A stretch of DNA of 64,000 nucleotides from Linyphia triangularis (taxonomy: Eukaryota > Arthropoda > Arachnida > Araneae > Linyphiidae). Made by a program: the position numbers and the translations under genes. The stretch spans positions 32,956,459 to 33,020,458 of the forward strand of contig OZ021726.1 of the NCBI GenBank assembly GCA_963978545.1, in the 5' to 3' direction. Below, piece by piece: positions 51,640 through 64,000 of this stretch (positions are counted from its first letter, which is position 1; the number at the start of each line of letters is the position of its first letter). The notes below the pieces were generated by a model, which saw only the letters and a program-made list of their open reading frames with translations, was not told where the DNA came from and did not search any database.

Positions 51640-51785
51640 TAAGGGATGCCCGGAATTATATTGGGCACTTCATCCTTCCACTTCTTCTTGGCTTAATCCG
51701 GGAACGAGGCTATAAATTTGGCGCGTTAAATCTCGGACCGGTGGTTTTATGCGCCCTGCTCGTAGTTATCATTTGAAATTGGTGT
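51640..51785. promoter_or_regulatory. Short GC-richer island
   Basis: Contains TTAATCCGGGAACGAGG, TTTGGCGCGTTAAATC and CGGACCGGTGG. No reading frame of note. Confidence 0.3.
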
Positions 51786-54700
51786 CGGTATAATCTTGGA
51801 ATTTTTGCATTTTGACTGCTACCGTATGTTTGTATGGAGTTGAAATATGGAGATTGTTCACGGTGAGATTGTTAGGTGAGAATAAATTGGCGATTTTTAG
51901 TTACAGAGAACGTTGTGTTGGGCTTTGGATGTTTATATGTTGCTTTATGTTCTATTTTGGGAAAAGTTCGAAAATGTTTCTAGGTTGTATAGGATTTAAA
52001 ATGGCTCTGAAATATATACTTTTGTCAGATTTTACAAAAAAAAGATCAACACGTAAATTATAATTTAAGACTATTATAATTTAAGACTATTGTATGAACC
52101 GGAGTTTAAATTTGCAAATTGAAATTTTTTACCATTTTACCTTTTAATTAAAAAGAAAACTTTAAAAACTTAGTAAGTAGAATGTTATTAAATAAATAAT
52201 TTATGCTTGGCAACTCATAACTAACCATTAATATCAAAGTCATACTAATATCTTTACAAGCTTGCCAATACCCCCATACACACACTTCACAGACTATATT
52301 TACATTTTAATATAAGCTGTATTGTATCGCATACTTGAAAGAAGTAACAAATTACATTTAAATTTTTCACATGTTAAAAATGTAAATGTAATTAATTGTA
52401 ATTAGCGTACAATAAAATTAGAATCATACTAAATTATTGGTAATGAAATTTGAAACATAAACTTGTAATGATATGTTTTCAAATATTTACCTATATAAAT
52501 TTGTTTTACTTATTTATCTAAAAATACTTTGAACTAAGGGCTAAGTTGTTTGAAGGGGCATGTGAAATTTTTACAAAGCATGTTACTTAACTTCATGAGA
52601 AAATATCTCAAAAGTAACTTTTTCATGCACACCGTCTTTATCATCTAAGCTTCTCAATCACTAATGAAAATTTTCTATCAATGGATATTTCAAATCCAAT
52701 TTAAGAAATATGTTACTGAATGTTAAAGAAATTTCCACTTTGGAGTTGTCATCTCATATTTTACAACAGACAATTCATTACATCACAAAATTCCAATTCG
52801 GCAAGTATTTCCACATGAAATGGAATTGAATACATCTCTCAAACTCTCCATTCTTACCAATCGTTGCATATCAAGAAATAAAAGTTCCGCTACTTATGCG
52901 AAATGTATCTTGACGTTTCAAGTTCCATGCAGTTTTACATATCAAAAACGCGCGTTATCACAGACGCAACCACTGAACCGTAATAAGAAAACGCAACAGA
53001 ACAAACAAAAACTCCAAAGAATGTACTGGAATACGTAATTTCCATAATGCCAGCATAACCAATGATCCAGAGATAGCTACACTGGATTCCACTCCTCCTC
53101 TTTGCTTTTAATAAATTATTTATATTCCTATCTTGAAGAGAAAAAAAAAAATCTGAAAACATTATTGAAATTTCATAACCTGTAGTTTGCATCCTATTCT
53201 TCAACCCTTTTGGGGTAGATGAGTATCATTTGATGAATGCTAAGAGGGACGACTGAATGATGATTCGTTGAGGGTTTTGGTTGAGAGAGCACCCCTTTTG
53301 GAAAGTTTATCAAATATTCACGCTGAAATGGGCATTCTTGTCATTTTCGTTTGACCTTTCTGCGAATGTCGTGAAAAGATGAACCTTGTCTTGAAACCGA
53401 TCCTCAAACGCGGTGATATGTTTGATGGAGCTTAAAATTTTCTTCAGGGTCCTTCTGGGTTGAAAGACGAACAACTGATGTCTTCAATGAATTGTGCTTT
53501 ACTTGAGATTTAGTCGTCTCGGATTTACATCTTATTTTTTTTATCTTATGAGTCACTGTTATAAAAATCAGTAGACGCTATAGTTATGAATGACATATGT
53601 CTCACTTTGTGTTTTGAACTGCCTGGTAAGAGTTTTCCGATAATTCTTCAATTCAAGTACCAACTCCAGGCCTTCCTTGACATTTTGACAACTTTATGAT
53701 GTACAGGCGTACTGTAGCGATATATTTTAGTGTAGTCTCAGCTAGTTCTTGCCCGATGAAACATCCAATTCAGCCACTCAACTTACATGAAATAGTTTTT
53801 ATATTTATTTTATTACAAATATCTTTTTGTGCAAAATTAAGAGTAGCTTTTATCGAACATAGGCAAGCAAATACATATAATAAAACGCTGCTTTTCTGTT
53901 CTGTCAGTAGAAATACGAATTTATTATCTTTTGCGTTGCTATATCATTCTGCCACGAGAGAAAATTGTGTTGTTGTGCTTTTATTCTTCTATTTTGTTTA
54001 AGTGTACCTCGTTTACCTCATTAAGCCTACCTCTACGTACATAGCTGGTTCTTAACCTTATCTGTTTGACATGGAATTTGTTTTATTGTGTGATTATTTT
54101 TTTTTATGTTTAGTAGTCAATTGGCTATTATTTTAGTGCGTGAAATAATTCCATTAGAAGTGTAAAACTATTGAGAGTTTTAAAATTATATTTTTAAAGT
54201 GATGATCCAAGCGTACAAGTAAGATACTATTTTTTCTAAGATGGTATATGTCAAATAATGTGGAATTCTAGGACAATTTATGACGTTATTTCTGTGATTT
54301 TACCTTGATTGTGCTGGGGCAGAAAAGTAAACAATATTTATAATTCTTGAGAACACATACAAAACTGTAAAACCTATTCAAACTTTCTTGTCAAATTTTG
54401 TTTGTAACTAAAAATTGATGGAGATATTCCGAAAATTCAATTTTATTCAAAAGTAACACTTTACAAATATTTGAAGTTTGTATTTATTTGATTTTGGAAT
54501 TTTAAATCATTTCAATAGAGCTACACTCAGAAATGTAAATTGTATTCCATTACACCCAAAATTCCTTTATGTAGTACATCCTTTCTGCATCTCATTTCAT
54601 AATATTTCAATGTAGAAAAGTAATTTGAATAGTATTTGCCATGAAGTAAAATTTATGGATTCGCATAAAAGAAAACGAGTTTATTACCATAAGTCAATAA

Positions 54701-57700
54701 AGTAGACTAGGCAAAGTTCGCAATAGAATGTTGTAAAAAATTCGTGTTACAACTAATAATTGGGAATCATTAAATTTATATCTATTCAGTTAAAATATAT
54801 CAGAATTTCTTTTAACTTAGTACTGCTCAAATAAGTCACAAATTTAAATTGAAACCTGCCCATTGAATATTTCTTTCAAAACAAATATATATACAGAACT
54901 ACCCCAATCCACATCAGACTTCCTGATTGGCTCACTTTAAAAAAAAAAAAAAATTGATTTATTATCCCATTAATCTCAAAGACATTCCATTCTTCTGTCG
55001 TATCCTTCCTCTTTTATTTATTTTTTTAATAAACAAATAAAGCGGCCTATAAACATCTCATCAAACTACAAAAGATTTATGTAAGAAGGCAAAAAAAAAA
55101 GGATAAAGAAAGCCCTACTTTACTTCTCTTTCCATTCAAAAGGCGCAAGAATCGGAACACCAAAACATCGGAAAAATGAATGGAGCAACAAATTGCTTTT
55201 TCTGGAATAGAATTTATTTTGCGTTATTGGATAACTTTACGGATTCCCGTTCTGAAAGTACCTCAATTTTTCGTCAATAGAAACAAATATCTAACTTTTT
55301 TTTATATTTCGGTTTGCTCTTCTTGAGCTTATAGGTATATTGTGTCGTATTAAATAGCTTTTTGTGATTGAGTCTTTTAAACTTGTGACGGGAAATAGGA
55401 TGTTATGTGTATCCCCCCCCCCCCCTTTCCCTACCTTCCATTTATCCATTTATGATGTTCTTTTGATCAAAGGAATGTGTTTGTGATCCCTTTCGGAGTT
55501 GTTTTGTCCTTCATAAGACGAATCTTTGTTAGGGAGAATACTAGACTATTTTTCTGACTAAAAGTTGATTATGGTAATAGAAGAACTAAGTGTATAAAGA
55601 GGGCATGTGATATTTTTTTTAAGTCTTATTATGTCCAATAAATAAAAGTGTTGTATTAGCCAAACTTTTCGCACTTGCTATTTTAATCTAAAATGCTTAA
55701 TGAGAGATATTTTTGCTTATAAAGGAGGAAGATAAAATAAGTAAAAATATAAAAGTAAAAACGTTAATGGCAAGCATTTCAAAAGATACTTTTTGATGTA
55801 TATGTGGCGTTCACTTCAAAACCACAAAATTTTTCTTGGACAATGACAATCGCTTTTGTGTTGCAGTAAAAGATTTGGCCCTAGCATGGTAGATTCTTTG
55901 CTTCGGAATCAGTTACCATCTGACCCTCATATTTTCTACATATACCAATTTTATTTACTTAGTCCTTCAATTATAAGAACAATAATCTGGTATTAAGAGT
56001 TATGCAACAGCATTTTTATTTTATTATGACTCTGATTTGTTGCTATATTATAACGATATTGTTTACATTTAGAATCAAAGGCTGCCATTCAGGCATTTTT
56101 AATTAGTCAAATCCAAATATTGCCTGAAATTAATTATATACAACAAATATTACGTCTGCTAAAAATAAAAACGTTTCGAGCTTCTTCTTACTAACCTTTG
56201 CATAAGTAAAAATTTCACTGTAAAACGACAACGAAATTTATTTAAAAGCAAAACTTTCGTTTTTAATTACTATAAAATATTGCCTCTATTACCTTTTTTT
56301 AAACTTTCATTTTGTTTAATTACATTAAAAACTAATATTTTTCTTTGTGGCAACTTTATTTTAAAATAATATTTCCATTATTGCAAAGTGCCCTAGTATT
56401 CTAACTCAAATTATTGAAATTGTTTAATGAAGCTTTTAGCCAAAATATATTACTTGAATAGAACCAGTTTGAAAATAATTTCAATTCAAATTCAATCTTT
56501 CAATTTACATTATTCATCTGTAACTTACCGTACGCAATCAACTTAACATCGCAATGTATGAATTCGGAATATATTTAGTGAAAAAAAAATACTTCTACCA
56601 CTTTTAAATCCAGAACCCCTCTTGACTTCCAAATCAAACGATTCAAGCAGAAAGCAACTCGATTTGAAAGATTTCCCTAAACAAATAAAGCTTTAAAGAT
56701 AGGGAATGGGTGGGCCATCAAATAAAGCAGTGCCCCCATCACATCGTCTGCAAAATTCGAAAGCTCGGGACGATAAATTTTCATCGCACGCTCTGCTAAC
56801 GCGCGAATTTGACACTATAGAGTGCCCTTCTTTAGAAGAACTGTATGGGATTTTAATAATTTCCTCGAGTCGAAGGTGACGTCGTTCGATCTGTAAATAA
56901 TAAATGAAAAAAAATATATTTGATATCTTTTCTTCGAGTGGCAACGGCTCGTGCGAGAAGTGAAAAATGTCACTCGTATTCTCTTTTTTGAATATGCAAT
57001 TCGGAGTGTCTGAAGAAGTTGATGTTTTGGAAGTTCTTTTTATCGTCATCCACTCTTTTGGATTCTCAAGTAGATGACGGGGTGGGGAATGGACGATTCT
57101 CTTGAGAACTTTTAAGGTTGGACGTCTTTTCATTGCCCGTTTTTAACGTCTGGATTGTTGTTGTGTGTGTTTTTTTTCTTTTTTTTTTTCTTTCTTTTGA
57201 ATTTGCATTAGCTTCCTCGTTTGCAATCGTCTAAAATTCAAGTCTGTAATTTTATTGATGTCAGGGAAAGTAAGTAGTTACGTGGAAGAATCTCCTTTGT
57301 TTTGTCTATGCTTTAAGCAGTTTCAAAATGTGCTTTTCTGACAAGAACACGTAAAATATATTATTGCGACTGAATTTTAAAGTTGAATCTTTATTTTATT
57401 GTTCCAATGGGATTTTTAATATGCTTACTTGATTGTTAGTAAAATATTCGCTATATTTTTCATCAAAATGTATGTTACCGAGTATCAGTTTTCATTCAAC
57501 TTAAAATTCCATATGAATTCATGCAAATAATGAATTAATTAAATCGAATTTTTCCCTTATTCGTATTTTCATTTGTTTGCTCCTTTTATTCATTAGAATT
57601 TTTGATAAATAGACATAAGTCAATCGAAAGTTACTAAAAAATATTTGTGGTGAAAGGAAAAAAGAGAAATTCCTCGTATGAGTACGGATTGGAAATCGAG

Positions 57701-57729
57701 ATATTATTATGTTTGTTATTTTGTTGCTC

Positions 57730-57965
57730 TAATTATAGAATACCATACTTATTATATTTAATATTATGTTATTGTATATAAAAATTGTTTTTGTATTAAC
57801 AAATTATTATTGATATTTATGATTATTAATAATATTATTAATTATCATTGATACTTATGATTTAATTATATTATTGTTATTGATATTAATGATTATTAAT
57901 AGTAATAACAATATGATTATTGTTTTGTTTAATCTTATAATTCTGTTCAATTTATTATCATATAT
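57730..57965. repeat. Degenerate ATT-rich simple repeat
   Basis: Stretch built from ATTATT, GATATTAATGATT and AATAATA words with almost no G or C. Confidence 0.6.
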
Positions 57966-60699
57966 TATCTAGAATCTTTGCATTTTTTACATTAAAATAT
58001 AACGCGTGATAGTATATAAAGAATACTATTAATTTTCAAAACTTTCGCAGCAAAATATTTTTATTAACTATTTAAGGATATTGAAAGTATAGAACTTCAA
58101 TTAATCTGCTTGGTTTTCAAGGTACAATTCTATCAAACTTTTCAAACATACAATGCATTAGATGCTTGAGATTTGTTTGTGCTACAAGCATAAAAAAATC
58201 AAGTTATAGTGCACATTTCCTCCTTTTAGATATAAGACCCAAAATATGCATCAACTCAACCACGCATTTTATAAACACTCTTATGAAAAGGGCATTTCTA
58301 ACGGACAACACTCCAAACAATAAACGTCGCCGAAAGCACTTTCGCGCCAAATGATAAAAGCATCACACAGCCATAACTCTCTTCCCACTGCGGTTGAGAA
58401 ACGGCGCCATTTTTTTATTTTTTTTTCACAAACGCAACAAATTCTGGATATTTCAACTTCCTTTGTAAAAACAGAGAATCTAAAAACAAAATTCCAAAGT
58501 ATCCCGGCAGACCAATGTTGTAAACAAAAGCTACAATTCATATAAAATGACTTGAAAAGTATGTCAGGTGGGAAGGGAAGGGCAAATTTCGAATAAAAAT
58601 TTGGCGCGGTTTTTACTACCAAAACATTATACAAACGAGGTCCTACGGTAGGAAAAAAAAAGAGCTGACGTTTTTGAATTATGCGTCCTTGTGTTATGGA
58701 GGATACAACTCAGCGATTCTGAAAGAAGAAAAATAATACATATTTTTGCATCACTTTTAGCAGGAGAAGGGTGATCGTAAAACGAAAAGTCTTCTCCTAC
58801 ACTTCCCTAACAGCAAACAAATAAGATCTTTGAGTTTTTATGTTTCTTTTCTTCCACCTCCGGGAGTTTGATGTTGTGGGGGGAAGGAAGGGGATTCATT
58901 CGAAATGATTTTCTTATTATTGCGCTTTGTAGTGAGTGGTGTTCAGGTCTCGTAAAAGTAGAATGATGTATTCATTAAAATGGCTTTTCTTCTGTTGGGC
59001 ATAGAGTTTGAATTTGGTGATAAAAATCGTCGATGTCTTTTTTCCCTTAGGTAGTCTTGATAGAAAATATCTCCTATTATTCTTAGTTCTTTATGTTCTT
59101 GGCATCATGCTATTTTCAGTTTTCTGTGTATGGGTATTGATGAGTATGATTTTAAAATATGTTTCCATTCTTAAGAGTGTGAAAAAATTTCGGATTTTAC
59201 TGTCTTCTTACAACTTGAACTTAACTGCAAGAATTTAAGGCAACATCCATATGGTATCTAAACTCATTCAAATCACCCGATCGAACGTGGAAACTATTTC
59301 TAAATGTCTTTTGATTAATCTTCAACCGTATTTCAAGACCAAATCATTGGATCAAGAAGGTCAGCGCGTCCTGGATTATTTGCTGACAAAATGCAGCAAA
59401 GTAAATACTGACAATTGAGTCAAAGGAATCACTGAACAACTCGGAATTAATGAGAATAGTACGCAAGAGTTAGAACAATATCACATATGAAAATATAAAA
59501 CAATAAAAACAAACCTAACAAAAGCATATAAATAAAAAAAAAACTAAGATTTTAACATTTTAAATTGACATTAAAGAATTTTACGTCTTTTGGGTGCAAT
59601 TTTCTGATCTTAAATACTTTTTCTGGACGGTGTCTTTTGTGAGACGATCCTTTGTTATTTCTTTAATAAAACTTGAAATTAATCAATAATTTAAAGACTA
59701 AGATCTTTTAAAAATAGCTTTTTTACAATTGCACATTGGATAATTTGCTTTACAATGAAAGTTAAAAAAAATCAAAAATAGTCTTAAGATTTTAAGAAGT
59801 TGTAATGATATAAAATAGGTGATTGCTCTATGTAAAAGAGAAATGACAATTTCAGCCATGAAAAACAATACCTAACTCTGAACTTCCAAAAAAGTATTTC
59901 CTCTGTACAGGCTCGGCTGCACATGGCCTCACTAATTAAGATAAAATTATTCAGTTTCTGTTGGGAGACAGGTAAATCTGTCTAAATATTTTAAAACAGA
60001 ATTAATTCATTTCTTGAGGTATATACTGTATGTTACTGCTGTAAGCTGAATAGTTCTATTCCTGATTTAAACTTGAAATCATAACTCCAACTTCTTCTAG
60101 TTCCTATAATTTAGAATAACATAAGCAAAAATATAACTTTTATTTTCATTACTTCAATTATGATCTTATAAAATATCAACATCAAATGATGGGTCAAGTT
60201 TTAATTTGAAAGTAAATAAAGTTCGACTTTATACACAAAATTAAATGACAACAAATTATTATATTGGAACTTAGAATTACTCGATTAACTGTATATTTTG
60301 TAACAATACTAGGGTCTTAAATTTTATATTATCCATTAATTTTTAATCTAAACATTTTGTAAAATATGTTTATGTAATTCATCTGTAAACCTCGTTGTTT
60401 CTTTCTACACTCAGTGAACTCGCTTGTATTTTTAAATGAATAACTTGTTTTAAATACAATCATGTTAAAACCTAATTATTCTGAAAAAATTTTGACCCTC
60501 CCTGAAAAAATAAATTACATTTTCAGCGTCTACCTTTTCATATTTGTAATAATAAAGTTATTTTCATAATACTACGATCCAAATGATTAATTCCGTCTCT
60601 TTCGTAGTCACTAAGTGGTTTTTGATAGAATAAAAAAAGATAACACTCTTTAGCTCCAAAATCTAGTTGACGACATTTTTCTCCGCCAAACCCCTCACA

Positions 60700-61090
60700 A
60701 TCTACCTTCAAACTAATGAATCAGCGCTCTTATACATCTTCCTATCCCAAAAACAACTTACGGCGTCGTGACGCCGCAGATTTCGCAAGCCACCTTCGGC
60801 CTTCGCGACGACGCAGTGGCGTGATTACCTCGGGCAGTGGTGTCCGGGAGTGGCGTCTGACATTTCAGCCGGGAGGAATGACGGACGACACTGACACGTC
60901 GCTTAATCTCCGCCAAAAAGCCCGGCGATAAAAAGCCGCTTTTACCTCCCTCTTGGCGACAAGTGATAAAGAGGAGGAGGAATTTTGATGGAAAAGCCGA
61001 TTGCACCGAAATCTCGCTTGGCTGAGTATCTGGCGCCAGGGACACAGAAGGAGAGGGAGAGACGCCCAGGGGGGTGTTTCTTTTTATCTG
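60700..61090. promoter_or_regulatory. Most CpG-rich island in the window
   Basis: Dense CpG from 60760 to 60940 (GGCGTCGTGACGCCGC, TTCGCGACGACGC and similar). Open on both strands, but neither translation resembles a known protein. It could be a CpG-rich enhancer, an alternative promoter, or an unrecognised exon or element. Confidence 0.35.
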
Positions 61091-61159
61091 ACCATATCCC
61101 TCATCTAGCAAGGTTTAGAAATTAAAGGGAAATCTATAGAAAATTTTATTTCCTGCCTA

Positions 61160-61180
61160 TGATGATGACGTCAGGAGATT
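61160..61180. promoter_or_regulatory. Second CRE palindrome
   Basis: TGACGTCA at 61166-61173 inside GATGATGACGTCAGGAG, 80 bp to the right of the CpG-rich island. Confidence 0.35.
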
Positions 61181-62454
61181 GCCCATAGGTATGGTATACG
61201 TCTGTCTCATAGGTAGGTTCTGTCGTCTAAGGTTCAAGTACAAGACTTTCTGCTGAATTTCAACATTCTTGATATTATGTCATTTAGGTTTTGTATTTTT
61301 AACGTTGACTTTTAACACTAATTTCATATATTTGTCGACTTGATGACAGTTGAAACTAATTTTTTCTCTCTACTTGGTGGAAATTTTTGAGTTTCCTCAG
61401 GGTATATGAATAATATGCTACTTCTCACTTGCATTTCTCTCTATAGTAAAGGTTTTAAAGTGTTCTGGAAAAGTTTGGTCCTAGTGTTGCCCTTTACACT
61501 CTGAATCTTCATTACTACCAGACATAAAAAAAAAAATCGTCCTTAAGCTCTTCTTTAAGACGGACTAACCTCCGTAATTCGGATCTTCGGAACAGAAAAT
61601 TTATTTCTCCTATTGTGTCATAAAACCATCATTGCACATTTTAATTCTAAGTAAAATCACTGTTGACCAGATCGTCACCATCAGTTCCATCAAAAGACGA
61701 CATTGGCGTACCCACCTCTTCAAAAAAAAAAAAAAAGGCGATGTCATAAATTTACAAGATAGACTCTTTCCTCACATGAAAGCCTTTTCCATCTCCATTC
61801 TCTCATCCCCCTGCAATCTTTTCAGCTTCATTTCGCCGACGGGGGTCTAATCCGTTTTCAAACATGCCCCCGTTTTTCCAAATCCGTTTCTAAAAACTCT
61901 TCCCACTCGGAAAGCGATTGATACCACGAAGGTAGAATGTGGGGGAGAGTTTTCCGGGCTTTTAAGCATTTTGCATACGAGATGGATCATATCCAGTGAC
62001 ACGCCTGCTAAGGCGTGAGCTGTACCCTCCCCCCCCCACTCCTCAATTTATGCGACTGTACTGTAAGAGATGGAGGGAAATGTATAATATGTGCGATCAT
62101 GGGGGTGGTAAAGACGTCCTTGGATGATGATTGTTTGAAAGCTGGGCCTTTTTGCATGCGTTGGTGATTTTGGAAATAGTAGATATCCATTTTGTAGTGC
62201 ATATTTTTTATTCTTCTGTGATGTTTTGTTGTCCACTGTGTTGCGGTGAATCTGCATTTGCTACTTAAAAATGAATTAAATGGTATTTATGTTATGAAGG
62301 AGTATTTTAGATGTATTTATGATGTGAAATTAAGTAATTCTTGCATGGCTTTGAATAAGTGGAAGCAGATTGTGTTACTGCTGAAAACTATGAATGTAAT
62401 GTTTTATTCCAAGTTTCAATTGCCGCTGAACTTCATGCGATAACTTTCTTTTTT

Positions 62455-62489
<35 letters not shown>

Positions 62490-64000
62490 ATTAAATTAAA
62501 TTAATAAATTTTAAAATTAGAAACATTCGTTAATTATAAAAAACCATACTTTGACAAACAATTTAATTCAAAATTAAAGTTGATTCCAAAAACTATATGA
62601 AACGGGTTTTTTAATGAAATTAGATAATATAAAATTAAAGTACCAAGTAAATTATATTTATACATATTACAATTCTTTTTTAACAATTTATCATTAACAA
62701 CCACCTTAAAACTTCTACTCAATGTATCAGATCAATCAAATTACTATAGGTATTGTGCTTCAATCCTTAAAAAAATTTCCAACATTTCTTTATTATTCAC
62801 TCTTAATTCATTATAAAAAGTTCGAAAAAACCTGAAAACTAGATGCAAACGAGCTTTCCCTGTACTACAACTTCCTTATCTGTAAAACCGTTTCTACAGC
62901 AATAGCATACCAAATGCAGAGAAACTTTTAACTCAGCTTTTCAAAAATGTCCATTCCTCTTGTCCTTCCTATAGTCCACTCCCACCCCCTTGATCTCGAA
63001 TTTAGTTTTTGCAAGTAGCAATAAGCTATTAAATACGCATGTTCAAGGTCTTTCAATTAAATCCTAAACTTTGAAGTTCCATAATTGTGAAACACTTAGA
63101 GACAGAACAGAAAAAAGGAACTTGTGTTATGTTGGATAGATTGTCATGGATTTTTAAATCCACCGGTTTGCAAAATCGATTGATGGTAGTAAATTTGTTT
63201 ATATTTACATAAGTTTACATAAGTATTATTTTACATTTATATAAGTATTTACTAAGTATTTTTTACATAAGTATTACATAAGTTTACATAAGTATTATTT
63301 ACATAAGTTCACCGATGAGGCTTATTTTCACTCGAGCTGATTGTCCTGCTTCACCTTCTCATGTCATTGACTGTATTGGCCCCTATGCGAGGCTGCTGTG
63401 GAGTGAGGTGGGTAATGGACTTATGGTACTGTTAGAGCAACATATCTTGAACCTGGTCTAGGGTTCTTGGACTAGGGGAACATAAAACAACAACATATTT
63501 TTCAATAAACAAAACTAATAAATATGGTGTACTGAAAACTCGTCTGTGTGTCTTGTAAAACCACAGCATTCTGCAAAAGTAGCCGTCTGAGATGCACTAG
63601 GAATAGTAGGACCTATTTCATGAGGAAAACTATAAGCAGATTCCGCTGTATTCAGATTTTACAAGTTGTTGCAACATTTCATTATTGTAAAAAAAATTGC
63701 AAATCAGTGTATTTAAAATTCCATACCTGGTTCTTGTTTCTGTGTCTGTCTCATTGTTTCACAGTTACGTCATTTCAAAGTCAAGGAGTCCTTTTTAAAA
63801 GATCTCGTACAAACATTTAATCAAATTAAGCATAATTTAGTTAACTTTTATCGACTTAATTTTTAACTTTTAAAATGATGATAATTAAACACATGGTTAC
63901 AATTAAACAGACGCTATTTAAAGCAATCTGGAAGCGTGACAGAATTTTTTTTATAAGTACTTTTAAGCCATGGGAAAAACCATATTATAAAAACTACAGA
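61181..64000. other. No gene recognised
   Basis: GC-richer patch 61860-62060 contains a small perfect hairpin CACGCCT-GCTA-AGGCGTG near 62000. The rest is AT-rich with a 30-nt poly-T and the tandem repeat at 63200. Confidence 0.5.
63200..63310. repeat. Short tandem repeat, TTTACATAAGTA-type
   Basis: About eight variants of TTTACATAAGTA(TTA) in a row with spacing of 11-17 bp. Confidence 0.75.

Larger units (their letters stand above)
48751..60699. other. No gene recognised
   Basis: AT-rich, with two poly-T runs (49344, 51038), poly-C runs (50684, 55413) and a 16-bp direct repeat at 52057-52090. The 146-codon minus-strand frame at 56693-57133 and the 117-codon one at 58281-58634 show no family resemblance. 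59240-59490 reads faintly like a decayed Tc-type helix-turn-helix region (GITEQLGINENS). Confidence 0.45.
36569..64000 (+). other. Long intron downstream of the microexon (partial)
   Basis: Inferred in the same way: the next expected exon (GFGFVTF..., VCEIHFHEINNKM) was not found on the + strand up to the window end, implying an intron longer than 27.4 kb. It holds the Tc1 relic, one satellite array, a foldback element and several GC-richer islands. Confidence 0.55.

Noticed and set aside
53696..54001. 101-codon plus-strand frame with hydrophobic C-terminus
   Set aside because: Looks like a small membrane protein only through T-rich composition; no homologous motif.
56693..57133. 146-codon minus-strand open frame
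   Set aside because: No recognisable domain, biased Ser/Lys/Arg composition, no splice or start context of note; length is possible by chance in a GC-richer patch.
60758..61111. 117-codon minus-strand frame in the CpG-rich island
   Set aside because: Both strands are open because stop codons are rare in GC-rich sequence; the translation matches no family I know.
63740..63790. Next Musashi exon (text VTSFQSQGV resembling VTFQSEDVV)
   Set aside because: The RNP1 residues GFGF before it are missing, an extra Ser is present, and the text after it does not continue as VDKVCEIHFHE.
1..64000. CRISPR arrays, rRNA genes, bacterial operons, viral genes
   Set aside because: No regularly spaced identical short repeats with unique spacers, no conserved rRNA blocks, no close-packed reading frames, and no recognisable viral proteins were seen.

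Overview
This is a eukaryotic, strongly AT-rich, repeat-dense window, almost certainly from an arthropod. An arachnid (spider-like) genome is my best guess from the transposon families, but that part is weakly supported. There is no bacterial-type gene packing, no operon and no intact long single-copy gene. The only host coding sequence I can defend is one 49-bp exon at 36520-36568 on the + strand. It encodes IEDAMLMFDKQTNRHR plus the first base of a Gly codon, which is the middle of the second RNA-recognition motif of the Musashi family (closest to insect Rbp6 and vertebrate MSI1/MSI2). A polypyrimidine tract and AG precede it and GTGAGT follows it. By eye I found no neighbouring RRM exon, so the window reads as parts of two very long introns (at least 36.5 kb and at least 27.4 kb) flanking a microexon.

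The rest is mobile DNA, tandem repeats and unannotated intronic sequence. 3.1-6.55 kb: a small hAT-like inverted-repeat element, an AT minisatellite, and a dead Tc1/mariner-type transposon. The transposase gene of the latter is split exactly at its second catalytic Asp motif by a 775-bp TA-flanked foldback MITE. 9.4-9.6 kb: a 36-bp minisatellite. 10.35-13.33 kb: a nearly complete Kolobok-type DNA transposon with TTAA target sites, 18-bp terminal inverted repeats and a transposase broken only by one missing base in a G-run. 22.5-23.1 kb: degenerate tandem repeats. 24.59-25.96 kb: two non-autonomous TTAA elements lying head to tail and sharing one TTAA. The second is clearly derived from one end of the same family as the Kolobok element at 10 kb.

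30.9 kb and 48.4-48.75 kb hold one-armed and two-armed (hairpin) copies of another family. 34.0-35.1 kb is a four-unit, ~287-bp satellite, followed at 35.38 kb by a tRNA-derived SINE with perfect 14-bp target-site duplications, both within 2.5 kb upstream of the microexon. 41.4-42.6 kb holds a 5'-truncated Tc1 relic fused to a fragment of the first 24.6-kb TTAA family. 44.2-45.0 kb is a three-unit 231-bp satellite.

Between these are GC-richer, CpG-containing islands with recognisable transcription-factor motifs (CRE palindromes, a POU octamer, FOX and E-box sites) and four matches to the CTCF core. These are candidate intronic enhancers or insulators of the Musashi gene, unproven from sequence alone. 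Long homopolymer runs are strikingly T-biased on the gene's sense strand (ten T runs to one A run). No CRISPR array, rRNA, intact tRNA, or viral gene was seen.
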